In this document: piece after piece, positions 1-10,331 of the stretch | How positions within the stretch are numbered: position 1 is the first letter of the stretch | How the letters are laid out: every line of letters begins with the position of its first letter | From: Fonsecaea monophora | Lineage: Eukaryota; Ascomycota; Eurotiomycetes; Chaetothyriales; Herpotrichiellaceae | Reading direction: 5' to 3' | Length of the DNA: 64,000 bases | Assembly (NCBI RefSeq): GCF_001642475.1 | Contig: NW_019173960.1 | Span: 124,001 to 188,000 of the forward strand | Notes under the pieces: model-generated | What the model saw: the letters and a program-made list of their open reading frames with translations, nothing else | Databases searched by the model: none | Told to the model about the DNA's origin: nothing | Position numbers and translations under genes: made by a program

Positions 1-209
1 GCTGCTACTCTGCCCGCGCTCTACACCAAGCCTCGCCGGATGTATCTTATTTCAAAGGACCAGCCCTTCCGAGACTACCACTCTGCTCTCCCGGCCCAGA
101 TGTACCACGAGGATCTGGACTTGATCGGTAGGATATCACAAACCAAGAGATGGAAATACTCCCAGAGACAGACATCTCAGTTTCTATTAGCAAGCAGCGG
201 CGATACTTG
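1..209 (+). CDS. 3' fragment of an unidentified protein
   Basis: The frame that starts at base 1 is open until a TGA at 207-209, and its first ~40 codons look protein-like (motifs such as YLISKDQPFRDYH and MYHEDLDLI). The 5' part lies outside the window. After codon ~42 the composition becomes less protein-like and a possible splice donor (G|GTAGGA at about 126-131) occurs, so the real coding end could be earlier, with the rest intron or 3' UTR. I do not recognise the family. It is convergent with the ptaB gene on the other strand. Confidence 0.4.
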
Positions 210-967
210 ATTGACAGAATCCATTATCCTCCATATCCAACCCGACGCTCACCCGCTGTACCACTCCTTCTTCCTTGTCTCGCACCGCCAGTGTGTCCAA
301 CGCGCCGATACCAGAATGTCCATCCACACATGCACCACCTTTTCTCGTCCCTTGTCGGTCGGCTTCGTTCCAGGTTCAGCCTGTCAGGGCATGTCGGCAT
401 CTCCCTCCTCTCTTGACACGCTCGTATGCCCATGTCGCGTTCGAGCATTACATATCCAGAAGATCAGAGGCCGGCAAGCTCCAACCAAGCTGCAAGATTC
501 TTCCCTGTGATAAATATAGAAAGTCAAAATAATGATACAAAATCGCGTCAAAGCTGCCCAGCCGCCCATTTTCTCCGTGTGCAAGCCTCTTTGTCGCAAG
601 CTTCCCAAAGAAAAGTCGTCGCAGCTTGTCTAGACAGCAGCATGTCTGTTCAACGGCACACTTGGAGCCCTATACCGCAATGAGGCCGAAAAATTCTTTC
701 CGTTCCCCGACTCTCAACACCGACACCGAACCCCTTCGGAGGTAATCCACACAAGGGGGTATATGCAAATCAAGAAAAAACCAAAAAACGAACAATGACA
801 CCCAGAGACTGCCCACTCAAATCACGCCATCAGCGCATGTCGACCGACGTAGATACTCCAGGCCAGATACCTTCTACACCTTTTCACAGGTTAGCAGAAC
901 GGACTTGGTTTCTGCCGATGAGATGCTCTGTTTGAGACATGGGATGACCGTAGGGCCGGCTCAATGC
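210..967. other. Intergenic, convergent 3' regions
   Basis: Only short overlapping open frames without coding character are present. The region probably holds the 3' UTRs and terminators of the fragment at the window start and of ptaB. No RNA gene or repeat was recognised. Confidence 0.5.
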
Positions 968-3101
968 TCATGCAGACCCCTTCTGCCTCTTGCCGCCGAG
1001 TTTGGGACTTGGCTTGACTTTGTTCGCTCCGTTTACCTCTCCCTGTGCATTTTCTTCTTCTATTTTAACCACGCTCGCTCGTCGCCTCTTGTTGGAAACG
1101 TTCGGGCTGGTGTTTGTACTTGGGCCTTGACTCCCGCTAAGATTGGATCCCTGGGCACTCATCTGGTGCATCATGGCGACCCCTCCCGCAGTGGGATTCT
1201 GGGCAGGACTTGGTGTATGCACTGGGCCTCCCATCATGGGTGACCCTTGAGCTTGGGGAACGTTAAGATGTCCCATTGCAGGTGAATTCATCATATTTGG
1301 TCCATTCATGCCGGGGTTCATCGGGTTTGGGAACATCACTTGGCCGTTGGCGGCCCTGGCCATTTGGTTCAGCCGCGCGTTGTTCGCTTGGGCCATGTTT
1401 TGTGCATTTTCTTGCGTTACTCGCAGTAACGTGTCTTTGGGAGAGATACCGGGATGGTGCTGGTAATACTCCATGAGAGGGCCCATGGCCGTCATCACCT
1501 CGGCAATCTAAAAATGCGTTAGTGTTTGTCTAGCCACACCGAAAGATCATACATGCCTCTAAAAATTGGGAGATGTGATGGGGTACGCCCCATTCGCCCA
1601 CACCTGAGGTAGGAATCACTGGCCCTGCTCCTGATACATTGGCCTTGCCTTGTGTGCGTTTGAGGTTCTTGTTCGTGATCTTGGGACTCTGCTTCATTTC
1701 TGGCGACACGGGCTGCATCAACACATTGCGTGGAATGTACTCCTGCCATCCCGTCGAGCTGATGTTCAGATGCTCAATGGTTTGAACGTCATCAAACAGA
1801 ACGCGCAGCTGTCCGTTGGTGGTCACTCGAATATCGTTGCCAAAGACATACGTCAAACTCGCACTGCTACTCGTGATATGGACGCCACCGTTGGCTGTCT
1901 TGGTTTGCGTATGTTCAAAAGACTGGAGCAGGATTTGCTTGACTCCGCTTGCAAAATAAGAATGGTAGTAACGCGCAAGGGAGGGAAATTGGAGCTGGAA
2001 AGATTTGTCCCCGCCGGACCTGTTGTTGAAAAACTGTTGTCTCAATGATCCAATCGGCGAAAAGAATCTAGTGATCAATGCCTCCCAGTAGTCCAAATCA
2101 TTTGGTCGTTCCGGGTGGGCGAGAAGATCCTGGTACTCGATCAATTTCAAAATGCATTGGCCTCCGATCATGTCTTGTTTGGGTAATTCGGACAGAATCA
2201 TATTCGCGGTGGCTTCTTGTTGCTGCTTAATACGAGGCTCCTCCTCGGGCTCCGTCGTCTTGACTGGCTGGTTGGCTGGTTGATTTTGTGGTTGGTTGTT
2301 TACGGGTTGTGGTTGTGGTGGTTGGGGCTTTGGCTGAGCGGGTTGAGCTTGGGGTTGAGAAGTCGGAGGAGGTTGCTGAGGAGGTTGTGCTTGGGGAGCG
2401 GGTGTGGGTTGTGATTGTGGAGGTTGAGTAGTTTGCTCTTGCGATCGTGACATTTGCATTTGTTGAGCTACTGCCCTTTGATTCTGCGCAGCGGCTGCCA
2501 TCTGCGCTGCATGCTGTTGCGCCTGAGCCTGAGCCTGTTGAGCTCGGATTAACTGCTGCTGGTTGTGTTGGTGTTGTTGTAGGCTCTGCATCTGAGGATG
2601 GTTGGGATTCATCTGCATTTGCGGATGCATGCCCATACCCATCTTCATTTGCGCCAGCTGAGCCTGATTGAAGCCGGGCGCATTAGGTATCCCCATAGGC
2701 ATGCCTTGTGCTTGAGCCTGAGACATCTGCTGCATCATGCGCTGGCGAGCCATGAACTGCTGTTGCTGTGGAGTCATCATCCCTTGGCCATAATTCATCT
2801 GCGGGTTATGCTGCTGAAAGATAGCCTGCTGGGGATTCATGTGAGCCATGGCCATACCGTTATGCATTGGTCCTGGAGCTGGAGTTCCAGCACCAGGTGG
2901 CATACCAGTAACCATGGGTCCTTGAGTGACTTGGGGCGCAGATACTCCTGGATGCATGCCCTGCATCATTCCGGGCCCAGGTTGACCTCCCATATGAGCG
3001 GCGCCAGGATGCTGCATCCCCATGGGATGACCTGGAGGAATTCCAGGATGCCCCGGAGCAATACCCGCATGGTGCGGGAAGCTTTGGGCCATCATCTTCA
3101 A
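968..3101 (-). CDS. ptaB: LIM-domain-binding protein, PtaB/Mfg1/Adn1 family transcriptional co-regulator
   Basis: Predicted 694 aa from two exons (3101-1557 and 1507-968). The first ~310 residues are very rich in Gln, Met, Pro and Gly, with runs typical of transcription co-regulators. Residues ~315-505 form the LIM-binding-domain core (motifs LKLIEYQDLLAHP, DYWEALITRFFSP, LARYYHSYFASGV). The C terminus carries a basic KRRR stretch and a Lys-rich tail. Fungal members (PtaB in Aspergillus, Mfg1 in Candida, Adn1 in fission yeast) act in the nucleus with SomA/Flo8-type factors to control adhesion, filamentation and development; that role is family knowledge. The intron at 1508-1556 (49 nt) keeps frame only with a GC donor (GAG|GCATGT) and has an ACTAAC branch point 15 nt before the TTTTTAG acceptor. 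The long upstream gene-free region may hold a long 5' leader. Confidence 0.85.
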
Positions 3102-5276
3102 GAGTGCTTATGTAGGAATATATCGAGTCGCAATTCCGGCGTGACGGTATACGAAGTAGTTCTGATTACTTCTGTTGGGTGTCTGGTCCTTCTCTTTTTT
3201 CCCACCTTCAGTCCCTCTGGCCCCACTTTTTTGGCGGAAAGACGCTGTAGTTGTTCGGCACGGAGCGAAATGTTGTCACATTTGTATGATCGGGAGGTTT
3301 CATGCAAGCGGATAGATATGAGGGACGAAGTATTTTCCTGCTGGTGGTCGGCGCAACGTGGATATATTGCAAGAGATCCTGCGATGTTTTGCCGTGTGAA
3401 GGTCGTCTTACGGGGCTAGATCAGTGTCGCGACAACGACGATAATCGAATCATCGGGCGGTGGCGGCAGTGATGGAAGCGCGCAGAGGCTTCATGACCAT
3501 TTCATCCTCTCGTGGATCGCAGAGGAGTAGCTAGAGGGATTAACCTGGCGAGGCAGATGATCCGAGTGCTGTGAGAGTGGCCGTTGCGATGTTATCGGGT
3601 TGGTACACTGCGGTGGTACTCGTGATCTGATGACCCCGGCCCAGTGTGGACGAGAACCGCTCGGAAATTGGGAGCCAGGCTCCAAAAGCAGAGTAAAGGG
3701 CGATGAGGAAGGGAAAAGAGCGACAAGACAGCGAGAGCGCCAGTTGAGACTGAATAGCAGACACTGTCCCAGCCTGGGTGGTGAAGACTGAAGATCAGGT
3801 TCCAAGTCGCAGGTGCAACAGGATCTGCAGGTGTGCAGGTGCAGGGAGAGACACTTACAGACCACGGAAGATGCTGGGGGGGTGGGTGGTGTGGCCATCG
3901 GGGCCCAACTTGAAACCCAGCGACTTGCCAGGCCCGGCCAACATCCCCCAATAATCCGCCAAGCAATCGTGCAGCCCACGCTTGACCCGATACAGCACTA
4001 GCGGCTCGCCGTTTCAGAAAATAAATTCGGCACCTCTTTTCCCTCTGTGCTTGTATTCTTCACCTGCGTTCTTCTGCATTTTGTCTCTACTCCCACAAAG
4101 CAAATTCCTGGATTCCGTTTCATGCCCTAAGGAGTGCAGGCTCGGTCTATATCCTGTAAATCGAAGACATGGTAAGCACACTCTCCACGAATTCTCCTGC
4201 CTCTTAAAAACGCGGCTTGCAAGATGACAACCAAACCTCTTCTTCTTTCTATCCTGAGTCGCCCTTGAAGAAACATTCGGACTGTCATCGCTGAACAGTC
4301 TGTTACTAGCCAGTATTTTATGTCTGACTATCACACGCTTCCACAACATCTGCTGTGTTTCTTTCTCTGTGTGGTCTGATGCTGACTCGAAGCCTAGGAA
4401 TGCGATGGAGAAGTAGAGTTTCTCTAAGGCATGTGTTGCTGTAAGATTCTTTGAGGTACGTTTTTGCAGATGCCCTACCCCGTCTCACATCACCTTGTGT
4501 CTACCTTCCCTTGATTCCTATGATGAAAACCTTTTCCACATTCGCAGTTTCCACGCTAGCCCTGGCATATGAACCTATTTTAAGTCCAGGTGTCGTTGAG
4601 CGGCAAATCTTCCTTGGATGTCTGATTGGATCTTTACCTGAGACTCTTGCTATCTTCCAAGTACCTGTCTATATAATGCGCTGACCGGTATCTTGTGCAG
4701 ATAGTTGTCCACGTTCCGCTCCCCCTGTTTGTCCTTAGAGATGTACTCTCATAGTTGCAGTGTGTCTGGTTCACTAGAAGGAAAGAGGAAGAGGATAGAT
4801 CCTGGATAGGCAATTCAGCGAACACAGGGAATATGCTTGCGTATTTCGGACACGCAAATTTCAATTTTTCACCAATCACTTCCTGCGCAGAAAATATTCC
4901 CAATCCATTTTAACTTGGAAACTCATTACTGTTCAAGTACTGGATGTTTTACATGACTCGCGTGCCCGTGTGAATCACACCAAATTTCGTCTCTTCGTGG
5001 TTCTGGCGTTGATTTCGCAGCAACCTTTCCAGATTTGTGGGAGGTGACGGGTCCTCTGCGCCTTTTCTAGCCTGATAAGCGTCGCGTAGGCTAGCCATGA
5101 AGCCACTTCCCAAGTTTCCCCTGTTGGAGGCTCGACATCATGTCTAGAGCAGTCTCTGTCAAGCCGGGTACTGTTAGGCTTCACTTGCGCACCTCCTTCT
5201 CTGCATGCCAACCTCTTCAAGCTGATTGGTGAGCGGGTATGATAGCTGACTGGTGGGATTCGTGATCTTGCTGCCC
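3102..5276. other. Long gene-free region upstream of ptaB and downstream of rvb1
   Basis: About 2.2 kb without a convincing gene. The open frames here (for example 3491-3979 on the minus strand) have no recognisable domain and overlap one another in several frames. The side next to ptaB is likely its promoter and 5' leader; the side near 5.2 kb is the 3' region of rvb1. Developmental regulators in filamentous fungi often have long upstream regions, which would fit. A small unrecognised gene cannot be excluded. Confidence 0.4.
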
Positions 5277-6809
5277 TCAACTAATGAATGAAGTTCCTGC
5301 TTGCTCCACGACCTTGGCGCTTCTTCTCGCATCGATGAACAGGTCTTCGCATTCTGCCACGTCCTCAACACCAATCTCCTGCCTGCCATTGACCTTTGCA
5401 AGAATGCTACTGGGCGTCAATAGCTGCAGGGCGTATCGCAGGCTGACATTCGTGCCATGTTGTGCAACCTTCTCCAGTGCAGGTTCGGATATTGAAAGGC
5501 CTTCAGTCTTCGCGCGTAGACGGATGATTGTCTGAACTTCGGATGCGTTGTATGGGTGTGTGGGGATGATGAGCAAGCGGGCAAGCAGATCAGGAGGGAC
5601 GCCGTGGGCACCTGCGATGTCCTGTGTACCCCGAATGAGAGTGTTGCCCCGATTTGAGGCGAGGATGACGATGGGTGAGATGGGGGATTCAAGGGCGCGG
5701 TTGAGATAGGTGAAGCATTCAATGTCGAGCATATGAACCTGGCAAAGACCGGTTAAGAACATTTCGCAAAGTGCTCAATATCAATGTACTCACCTCATCA
5801 ATAAAGAGGACACCAGGGACCAACTCCGCAACACCCTGATCAATATACCTACTCACTACCTTGTTGATCTCTGCCCTCAATTTGTCCGTGATCTCGGTCT
5901 TCTTTGGCTTCATCAGTTGGCCCATCATGCTCATAACATCCTGGCCCCCCTGAGGTCTCGCGTTGGCGATATCCAAATCATGTAATGTGACGTCCTGGAC
6001 AACCTCTTTCTTTTTGTGGACTTCGCCTTTGGGTACGGGAACGTATTCTTCTGCCTCGAGATCGAATTCGGTCGCGTAGGCGTCTGAGCGACCCACCCGC
6101 TTGCATGCCCCGGTGTTGGCTTCTATATAGATGACATCGCCAACTGTCACTCGCTCCTTTTGGATAGCTTCATATATGCTGGGGTCGAGGCGGAGCTTTT
6201 TTGTGCCTCTGGCGGATTTCAAGGTAATGATCAGGTGGGAGATGGTGCGGCCAAAGCCGCCGAGAGGGTTCTCTGCTTCTTCGGGGAGGAGTTCGGTCAC
6301 TTCGCCCTCGTACACCTCTTTCGTCTCGCGCACGCGGAGACCTCCATGTGGTCAGTACCAGCTCAGTAAGGGACATCGAAGGGTTCAGCTTACCGATTGC
6401 TCTCCTGAAATTCTCCATCAAAGCTTCTGTCTTCTTGACCTCCGCGGAATAAATTTCGCTGCCGACGATTGGACAAAAGGGCACCTTTGTCCCCAGCTCT
6501 TGTGATACTGCCAGTGCCAAAGCTGTCTTGCCGGTGCCAGGTCCTCCTGCTAATAGTACTGCTCTTCCTGACATCTTTTTGGCCTTGATCAGGTCTACAA
6601 CGACTCCGCAGGCCTAATGTTTGTCAGTAGAGCGAATAGATTCCGTTTGGACATGCGAAGCGTACCTCACGGGCGGCAGCCTGTCCGACGAATCCATTGC
6701 TATTGGGTTCAGCAGTGCCGTCTGATCGCAAGCCCAATCCCTTGATATGCGTATGCGCCGCAGTTCTGTTCTCGCGCGCATTGCCCTTGACTTCGCTGAT
6801 GTTGACCAT
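5277..6809 (-). CDS. rvb1: RuvB-like AAA+ ATPase 1 (Rvb1/Pontin)
   Basis: Predicted 457 aa, the usual size for the family, from four exons: 6809-6666, 6613-6394, 6341-5794 and 5738-5277. All three introns (52-56 nt class) are GT-AG and keep frame. The N terminus (MVNISEVKGNARENRTAAH), Walker A (GGPGTGKT, with GlyGly where GlyAla is common) and Walker B (LFIDEVHMLD) are intact, and the OB-fold insertion lies between them. Rvb1 forms hetero-hexamers with Rvb2 and works in the INO80, SWR1, TIP60/NuA4-type and R2TP complexes in the nucleus; this is family knowledge. The start at 6809 matches family N termini; a more upstream in-frame ATG at 6869 is less likely. It is divergently transcribed from the mitochondrial ribosomal protein gene at 7141. 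Confidence 0.95.
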
Positions 6810-7140
6810 GGTCGCTAGTTCTTTGATAATAAAGCTAGAAGAGCCACGATGTTTTTCGCGTTCTGACACAGAGAATAAAAGAAGGACGAATTGTGGTTTT
6901 GGTGGTCAAATGGTGGTTGTCACTAGCACAGTCCCCAGAATTTGGGAATTGCGCGCTAAAATCCATCAAGGTTCGTACTTCTCAATTGTGCTACTTTATT
7001 TTCTTACTCGATGCACCCAGCAACAGCACCGCTTTGCACAGACTGCCACGCGCGGGAGCTTTTTGTGCGCTCCTGGACCTCTTTTACTCCCCTTTATCTT
7101 GGTCCTTTCTTCAATTCGACCCGGTAGTGTCACTTTCACC
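6810..7140. promoter_or_regulatory. Shared divergent promoter of rvb1 and mrpl24
   Basis: The two start codons face away from each other across 331 nt. The region must carry both promoters and 5' leaders; no clear TATA box was picked out on either side. Confidence 0.55.
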
Positions 7141-8256
7141 ATGGCAGCTCCCACAACGATCACGAAGCTCCCCGAGGTGCTCCGCAGTCCTACCTCTCTC
7201 CAATATCTCTCCTATAGACATCCGGTCAAACACTCAAATCCGTACTTCAAGCCCAGATTCACCTTTAAGCTCGAAGATAGGAAACATACCTTGCTGGACG
7301 TATACCGGTTGCGACACACAGACCCTTTGATGCCCGCGTACCCTTACGGCGAGAATAAACAATTTCCAGAAGCAAATTTTGGTCTCTATGGTGGCGCTAC
7401 GGTACAATCTGGGAGCAAGATATCCAAGGGCAGAAATAAGGGCAAGACATTGCGACATTGGTTCCCTAATGTCCGGGTCGAGACTGTGAAGAGCGAAGCG
7501 TTGAATAGGGAGCTCAAGATCCCTATTACTGCCCGAGTCATGAGGACTATCAGCAAATGTGGCGGTATAGATCAATATGTCACTGGAATGAAACCTGCTC
7601 GAATAAAGGAGCTGGGTATGTTGGGCTGGAAACTGCGATGGCTGGTTATGACATCTCCGAAGTACCGTTCAGCGCACGCCGAACAGTTGCAAAAATACAA
7701 CCTGCCTACACACTACTCCTTATCAAGCTCCTTTGAGGACGCATGGAATGATGAGAACGTGCGGGCGAAGATGATTGAGCAGCAAGAAGCGGCCTGGCGT
7801 GATCTACGAGAGGCGGCTGACCGATTCGAAAAGCATGTGCAGAGGAATTGGATCGAGAGCGGGGAGAAAGAAGTTTACCAAATCCCGAAACTGGAGACGC
7901 TCAACCGCAGCAGCCCGCTCTCATTGGGCTTGCCGGAACATTTGGAAGAGCCGGATGTTGTTGACAAGAGTTACAGAGGTCTCAGGACCTTCAAGAAGTC
8001 TGCTGGAAATGGTCTGCAGGAAATCTCATCAGCGGTTACCTCTATTGAAGACAGCGACAAGGCCATCAGGGGGGATGAGGAGTTGGTGGCGACAGCAACG
8101 ATGGAAAACGGCTCCGGAGACATCGAAAGTCACATCGAGGGAAACACTTCAGAACACCACACGTCGCCGAGTGATCCTCAACTTAATGTGGCTGGTGACG
8201 AGGCAGCACTCCCAGGGTCTCAGCAGTCAAAGTCAAGGACGGAACGGGAAGGTTGA
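7141..8256 (+). CDS. mrpl24: Mitochondrial large-subunit ribosomal protein bL28m (MRPL24-like)
   Basis: Single exon, 371 aa. Residues ~75-130 carry the L28 signature: FGLYGGATVQSGSKIS, then RNKGKTLRHWFPNV, followed by a region with RVMRTISKCGG. The bL28m family contributes to the mitochondrial 54S subunit. The start was placed at 7141 because CACCATGGC is a good initiation context and the next residues (MAAPTTITKLPEVL) look like an N terminus; the frame remains open upstream into the shared promoter, so a longer form is possible. The C-terminal ~120 residues are acidic and Ser/Thr-rich, of low complexity, and unlike the bacterial protein; fungal mitoribosomal proteins often carry such extensions. 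Confidence 0.85.
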   Translation: MAAPTTITKLPEVLRSPTSLQYLSYRHPVKHSNPYFKPRFTFKLEDRKHTLLDVYRLRHTDPLMPAYPYGENKQFPEANFGLYGGATVQSGSKISKGRNKGKTLRHWFPNVRVETVKSEALNRELKIPITARVMRTISKCGGIDQYVTGMKPARIKELGMLGWKLRWLVMTSPKYRSAHAEQLQKYNLPTHYSLSSSFEDAWNDENVRAKMIEQQEAAWRDLREAADRFEKHVQRNWIESGEKEVYQIPKLETLNRSSPLSLGLPEHLEEPDVVDKSYRGLRTFKKSAGNGLQEISSAVTSIEDSDKAIRGDEELVATATMENGSGDIESHIEGNTSEHHTSPSDPQLNVAGDEAALPGSQQSKSRTEREG

Positions 8257-8812
8257 GGAGGCACAATGTGGAACTAAAGGACTGACTTATACAGGGTTGG
8301 CCGATAGCTGTCCAATCGAGTTCCAGGACGGCGACTAGGCAGTCCGACCTCGATCCTTCAGGTCGACTGAAAGCCATTCGGTGGAAACAAGCCCTCAATG
8401 AGAAGCCATCGAGTTGAAACTAAGATGCTGGTGTCAACCACACATGGCGATTCGCAGAGTCAGGTGGCTGGGCATGAAGTACTGTGAATCATTGTCAAGC
8501 GGACATCTTGTATACCCAACGCAACTGGCCAAAAGATGAGGGAAATTCTTGAACATTATGTATTATACAGCCGAATCATACCTTCAAAAGATTGTGTCGT
8601 GAGGTAGTCAGGCAAAGAGATATATATTCACCTTCTATGGACAAGTCACAGTGGGCTTCACGGGTCTAGCTGCCATCAATCCGCGTCACGTCACTGTCAT
8701 TGTGATGTTGTCTCCTTGGCGACAGTGACATTTTCTTCACTCCACGAGGCTCGCAGAAACAGATTTCTCTCCCTTGGATCAATCTCTCGCTCCAGCCACT
8801 CCGCCTTCATGC
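8257..8812. other. Convergent 3' intergenic region
   Basis: 556 nt between the stop of the bL28m gene and the stop of the DsbA-like gene. No coding signal was seen; it should hold both 3' UTRs. Confidence 0.5.
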
Positions 8813-9568
8813 TCACAAGCAGCCATTTCCCGCAGAAGTCTTCGCGCCGGCATCACCTGTGGGCACTTGTCCCTTGGCCTCCAATTCCTTCCACCTGAGG
8901 AACAGTTTCTGGAAAGCTAGGGGATCCTGCGCGCCAGATACCTCCCACATATCGTTGATCTCGTAGAAGGGCACACCAGAGATGCCCTTCAGATGCGCCT
9001 CTTCTGCTTCTTTGTCAACCAACTCCCCGTCCTTGCCAGAAGTCAGGTACTCGGTGATCTCCTCCTTGGTGCCCAGCCCAGCCTCCAATCCCACATCCAC
9101 CAAGTTGTCTAGGGTGGTGATATCAACTTCCTCCTCGAAATAGCGCCTCCAAAGACCCATCATAACCTTGTTCTGGGAGTCCTCGCCTCCTTTCCCCTGT
9201 GCCCAGTGGACAAGTCGGTGTCCGTTCCTCGAGGGCCCGGTCATACCGCCGAATTTGAAGTTGAACCCTTCAGCACGGGCGGTCTGGGTCATCATGGCTT
9301 CCATTTGCTTGGCGCGCTCAGGTCCAAATTTTGCAGCGTACATTTCACGCCTTGGGCGCGACGGTGCTGGAAAAGGCGGAGGCGCTGGACCCCTCCCACT
9401 GGTCAGCTGCGGCGGTGGGTTGAGATAAAAAGGCAAGTATTTCAGGTGAAAGCTATCATCGGGATACGTCTTCTTGTGTTCTGCAATGGCGCGAGACAGA
9501 CGCGCATGACCTATGAGGCACCATGGACATACGACGTCACTGGTAATGGTGATATTATAGTTCGTCAT
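8813..9568 (-). CDS. DsbA-family thioredoxin-fold oxidoreductase (FrnE-like)
   Basis: Single exon, 251 aa from the ATG at 9568. The N terminus reads TNYNITITSDVVCPWCLIG, with a CPWC active-site motif next to beta-strand 1. A helical insertion follows, and a cis-Pro-type segment occurs near the end (SGVPFYEIND). This layout matches the DSBA-like/FrnE family (2-hydroxychromene-2-carboxylate isomerase superfamily), probably a cytosolic or organellar thiol oxidoreductase of unknown substrate. An in-frame ATG at 9607 would add 13 residues rich in Arg and Leu that could act as a mitochondrial presequence, so the start is ambiguous. The C terminus ends GNGCL. Confidence 0.85.
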   Translation of the reverse strand: MTNYNITITSDVVCPWCLIGHARLSRAIAEHKKTYPDDSFHLKYLPFYLNPPPQLTSGRGPAPPPFPAPSRPRREMYAAKFGPERAKQMEAMMTQTARAEGFNFKFGGMTGPSRNGHRLVHWAQGKGGEDSQNKVMMGLWRRYFEEEVDITTLDNLVDVGLEAGLGTKEEITEYLTSGKDGELVDKEAEEAHLKGISGVPFYEINDMWEVSGAQDPLAFQKLFLRWKELEAKGQVPTGDAGAKTSAGNGCL

Positions 9569-10331
9569 TCTCAACAGGGAGCGTCGTGTGTGGCTGAAGA
9601 GCATCAAAACGCAGGCGAGTTACAGGCGTGATGTGGAAGAAAAAGAGGAGTTTGGTTGATGATGTTTCCCCGTGAAGAATTGGATTCACACGAAAGACAC
9701 GAGGGAGGCTTCCGAGGTTGTCACGGTTGTCTATATCTAAGGAAGTCGAGGTTGGATTTGTCAGCCACTTGGAGCGATTGGCTTCGCTTTTCCGAACAAC
9801 CGGCGAATGGGTCGAGATGCCATGACCGCATTTCTCCTTCTTCCTGGACGGGTGTGTTCCATCGATTCTGGTTGGGCACACTCATTAAGGATATGAGGTC
9901 TACTGTGCACAGACTAGGCGAGTTGTCGGAGGTATATATGAGCAGATTTGGACAATCGGAAGCGGGGTAAAGAACTTTGTTGAAAGCCCATCATTCTCTT
10001 TCCCTCTCTACTCGGTAATGGTAGGAAGTGAGTTCTTGGAGATGTAGCCTTGCCATGGCACCTCATGTCGCAGGTATCAAGGAGGCTGGACTCGTAGACT
10101 TCCCCTGACTTACTGCTAGGCTGCAGTGCAATATTCAGCCTTCCCGGAAACCCCACTGTCTGACATAATCTTAAAAGTTAATGTGGCCCGCAGTTCTGCA
10201 AACTTTCTGTCAGACACAAATATAAACTCTTCCTACTAGCTCCCACACAGTTCCAACTCTACTCCAGGTTCAAGGCACACACCCAGCCTACATCAACTTG
10301 TCCACGAGACTTCTATTCGACTATCTCTATC
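9569..10331. promoter_or_regulatory. Divergent intergenic region (DsbA-like / SNF2)
   Basis: 763 nt between two divergent starts. On the SNF2 side, a TATAAA sequence lies at 10221-10226, 106 nt before the ATG at 10332, followed by a pyrimidine- and CA-rich leader; this is a reasonable core promoter. Nothing else was recognised. Confidence 0.45.

Noticed and set aside
968..1498. Separate minus-strand gene of 176 codons starting at 1498
   Set aside because: It is the second exon of ptaB; the frame continues through the splice acceptor and into the first exon.
3491..3979. 162-codon minus-strand frame upstream of ptaB
   Set aside because: Rich in Trp, Cys, Ser and Pro without any domain, and overlapped by open frames in all directions; more likely promoter or leader sequence.
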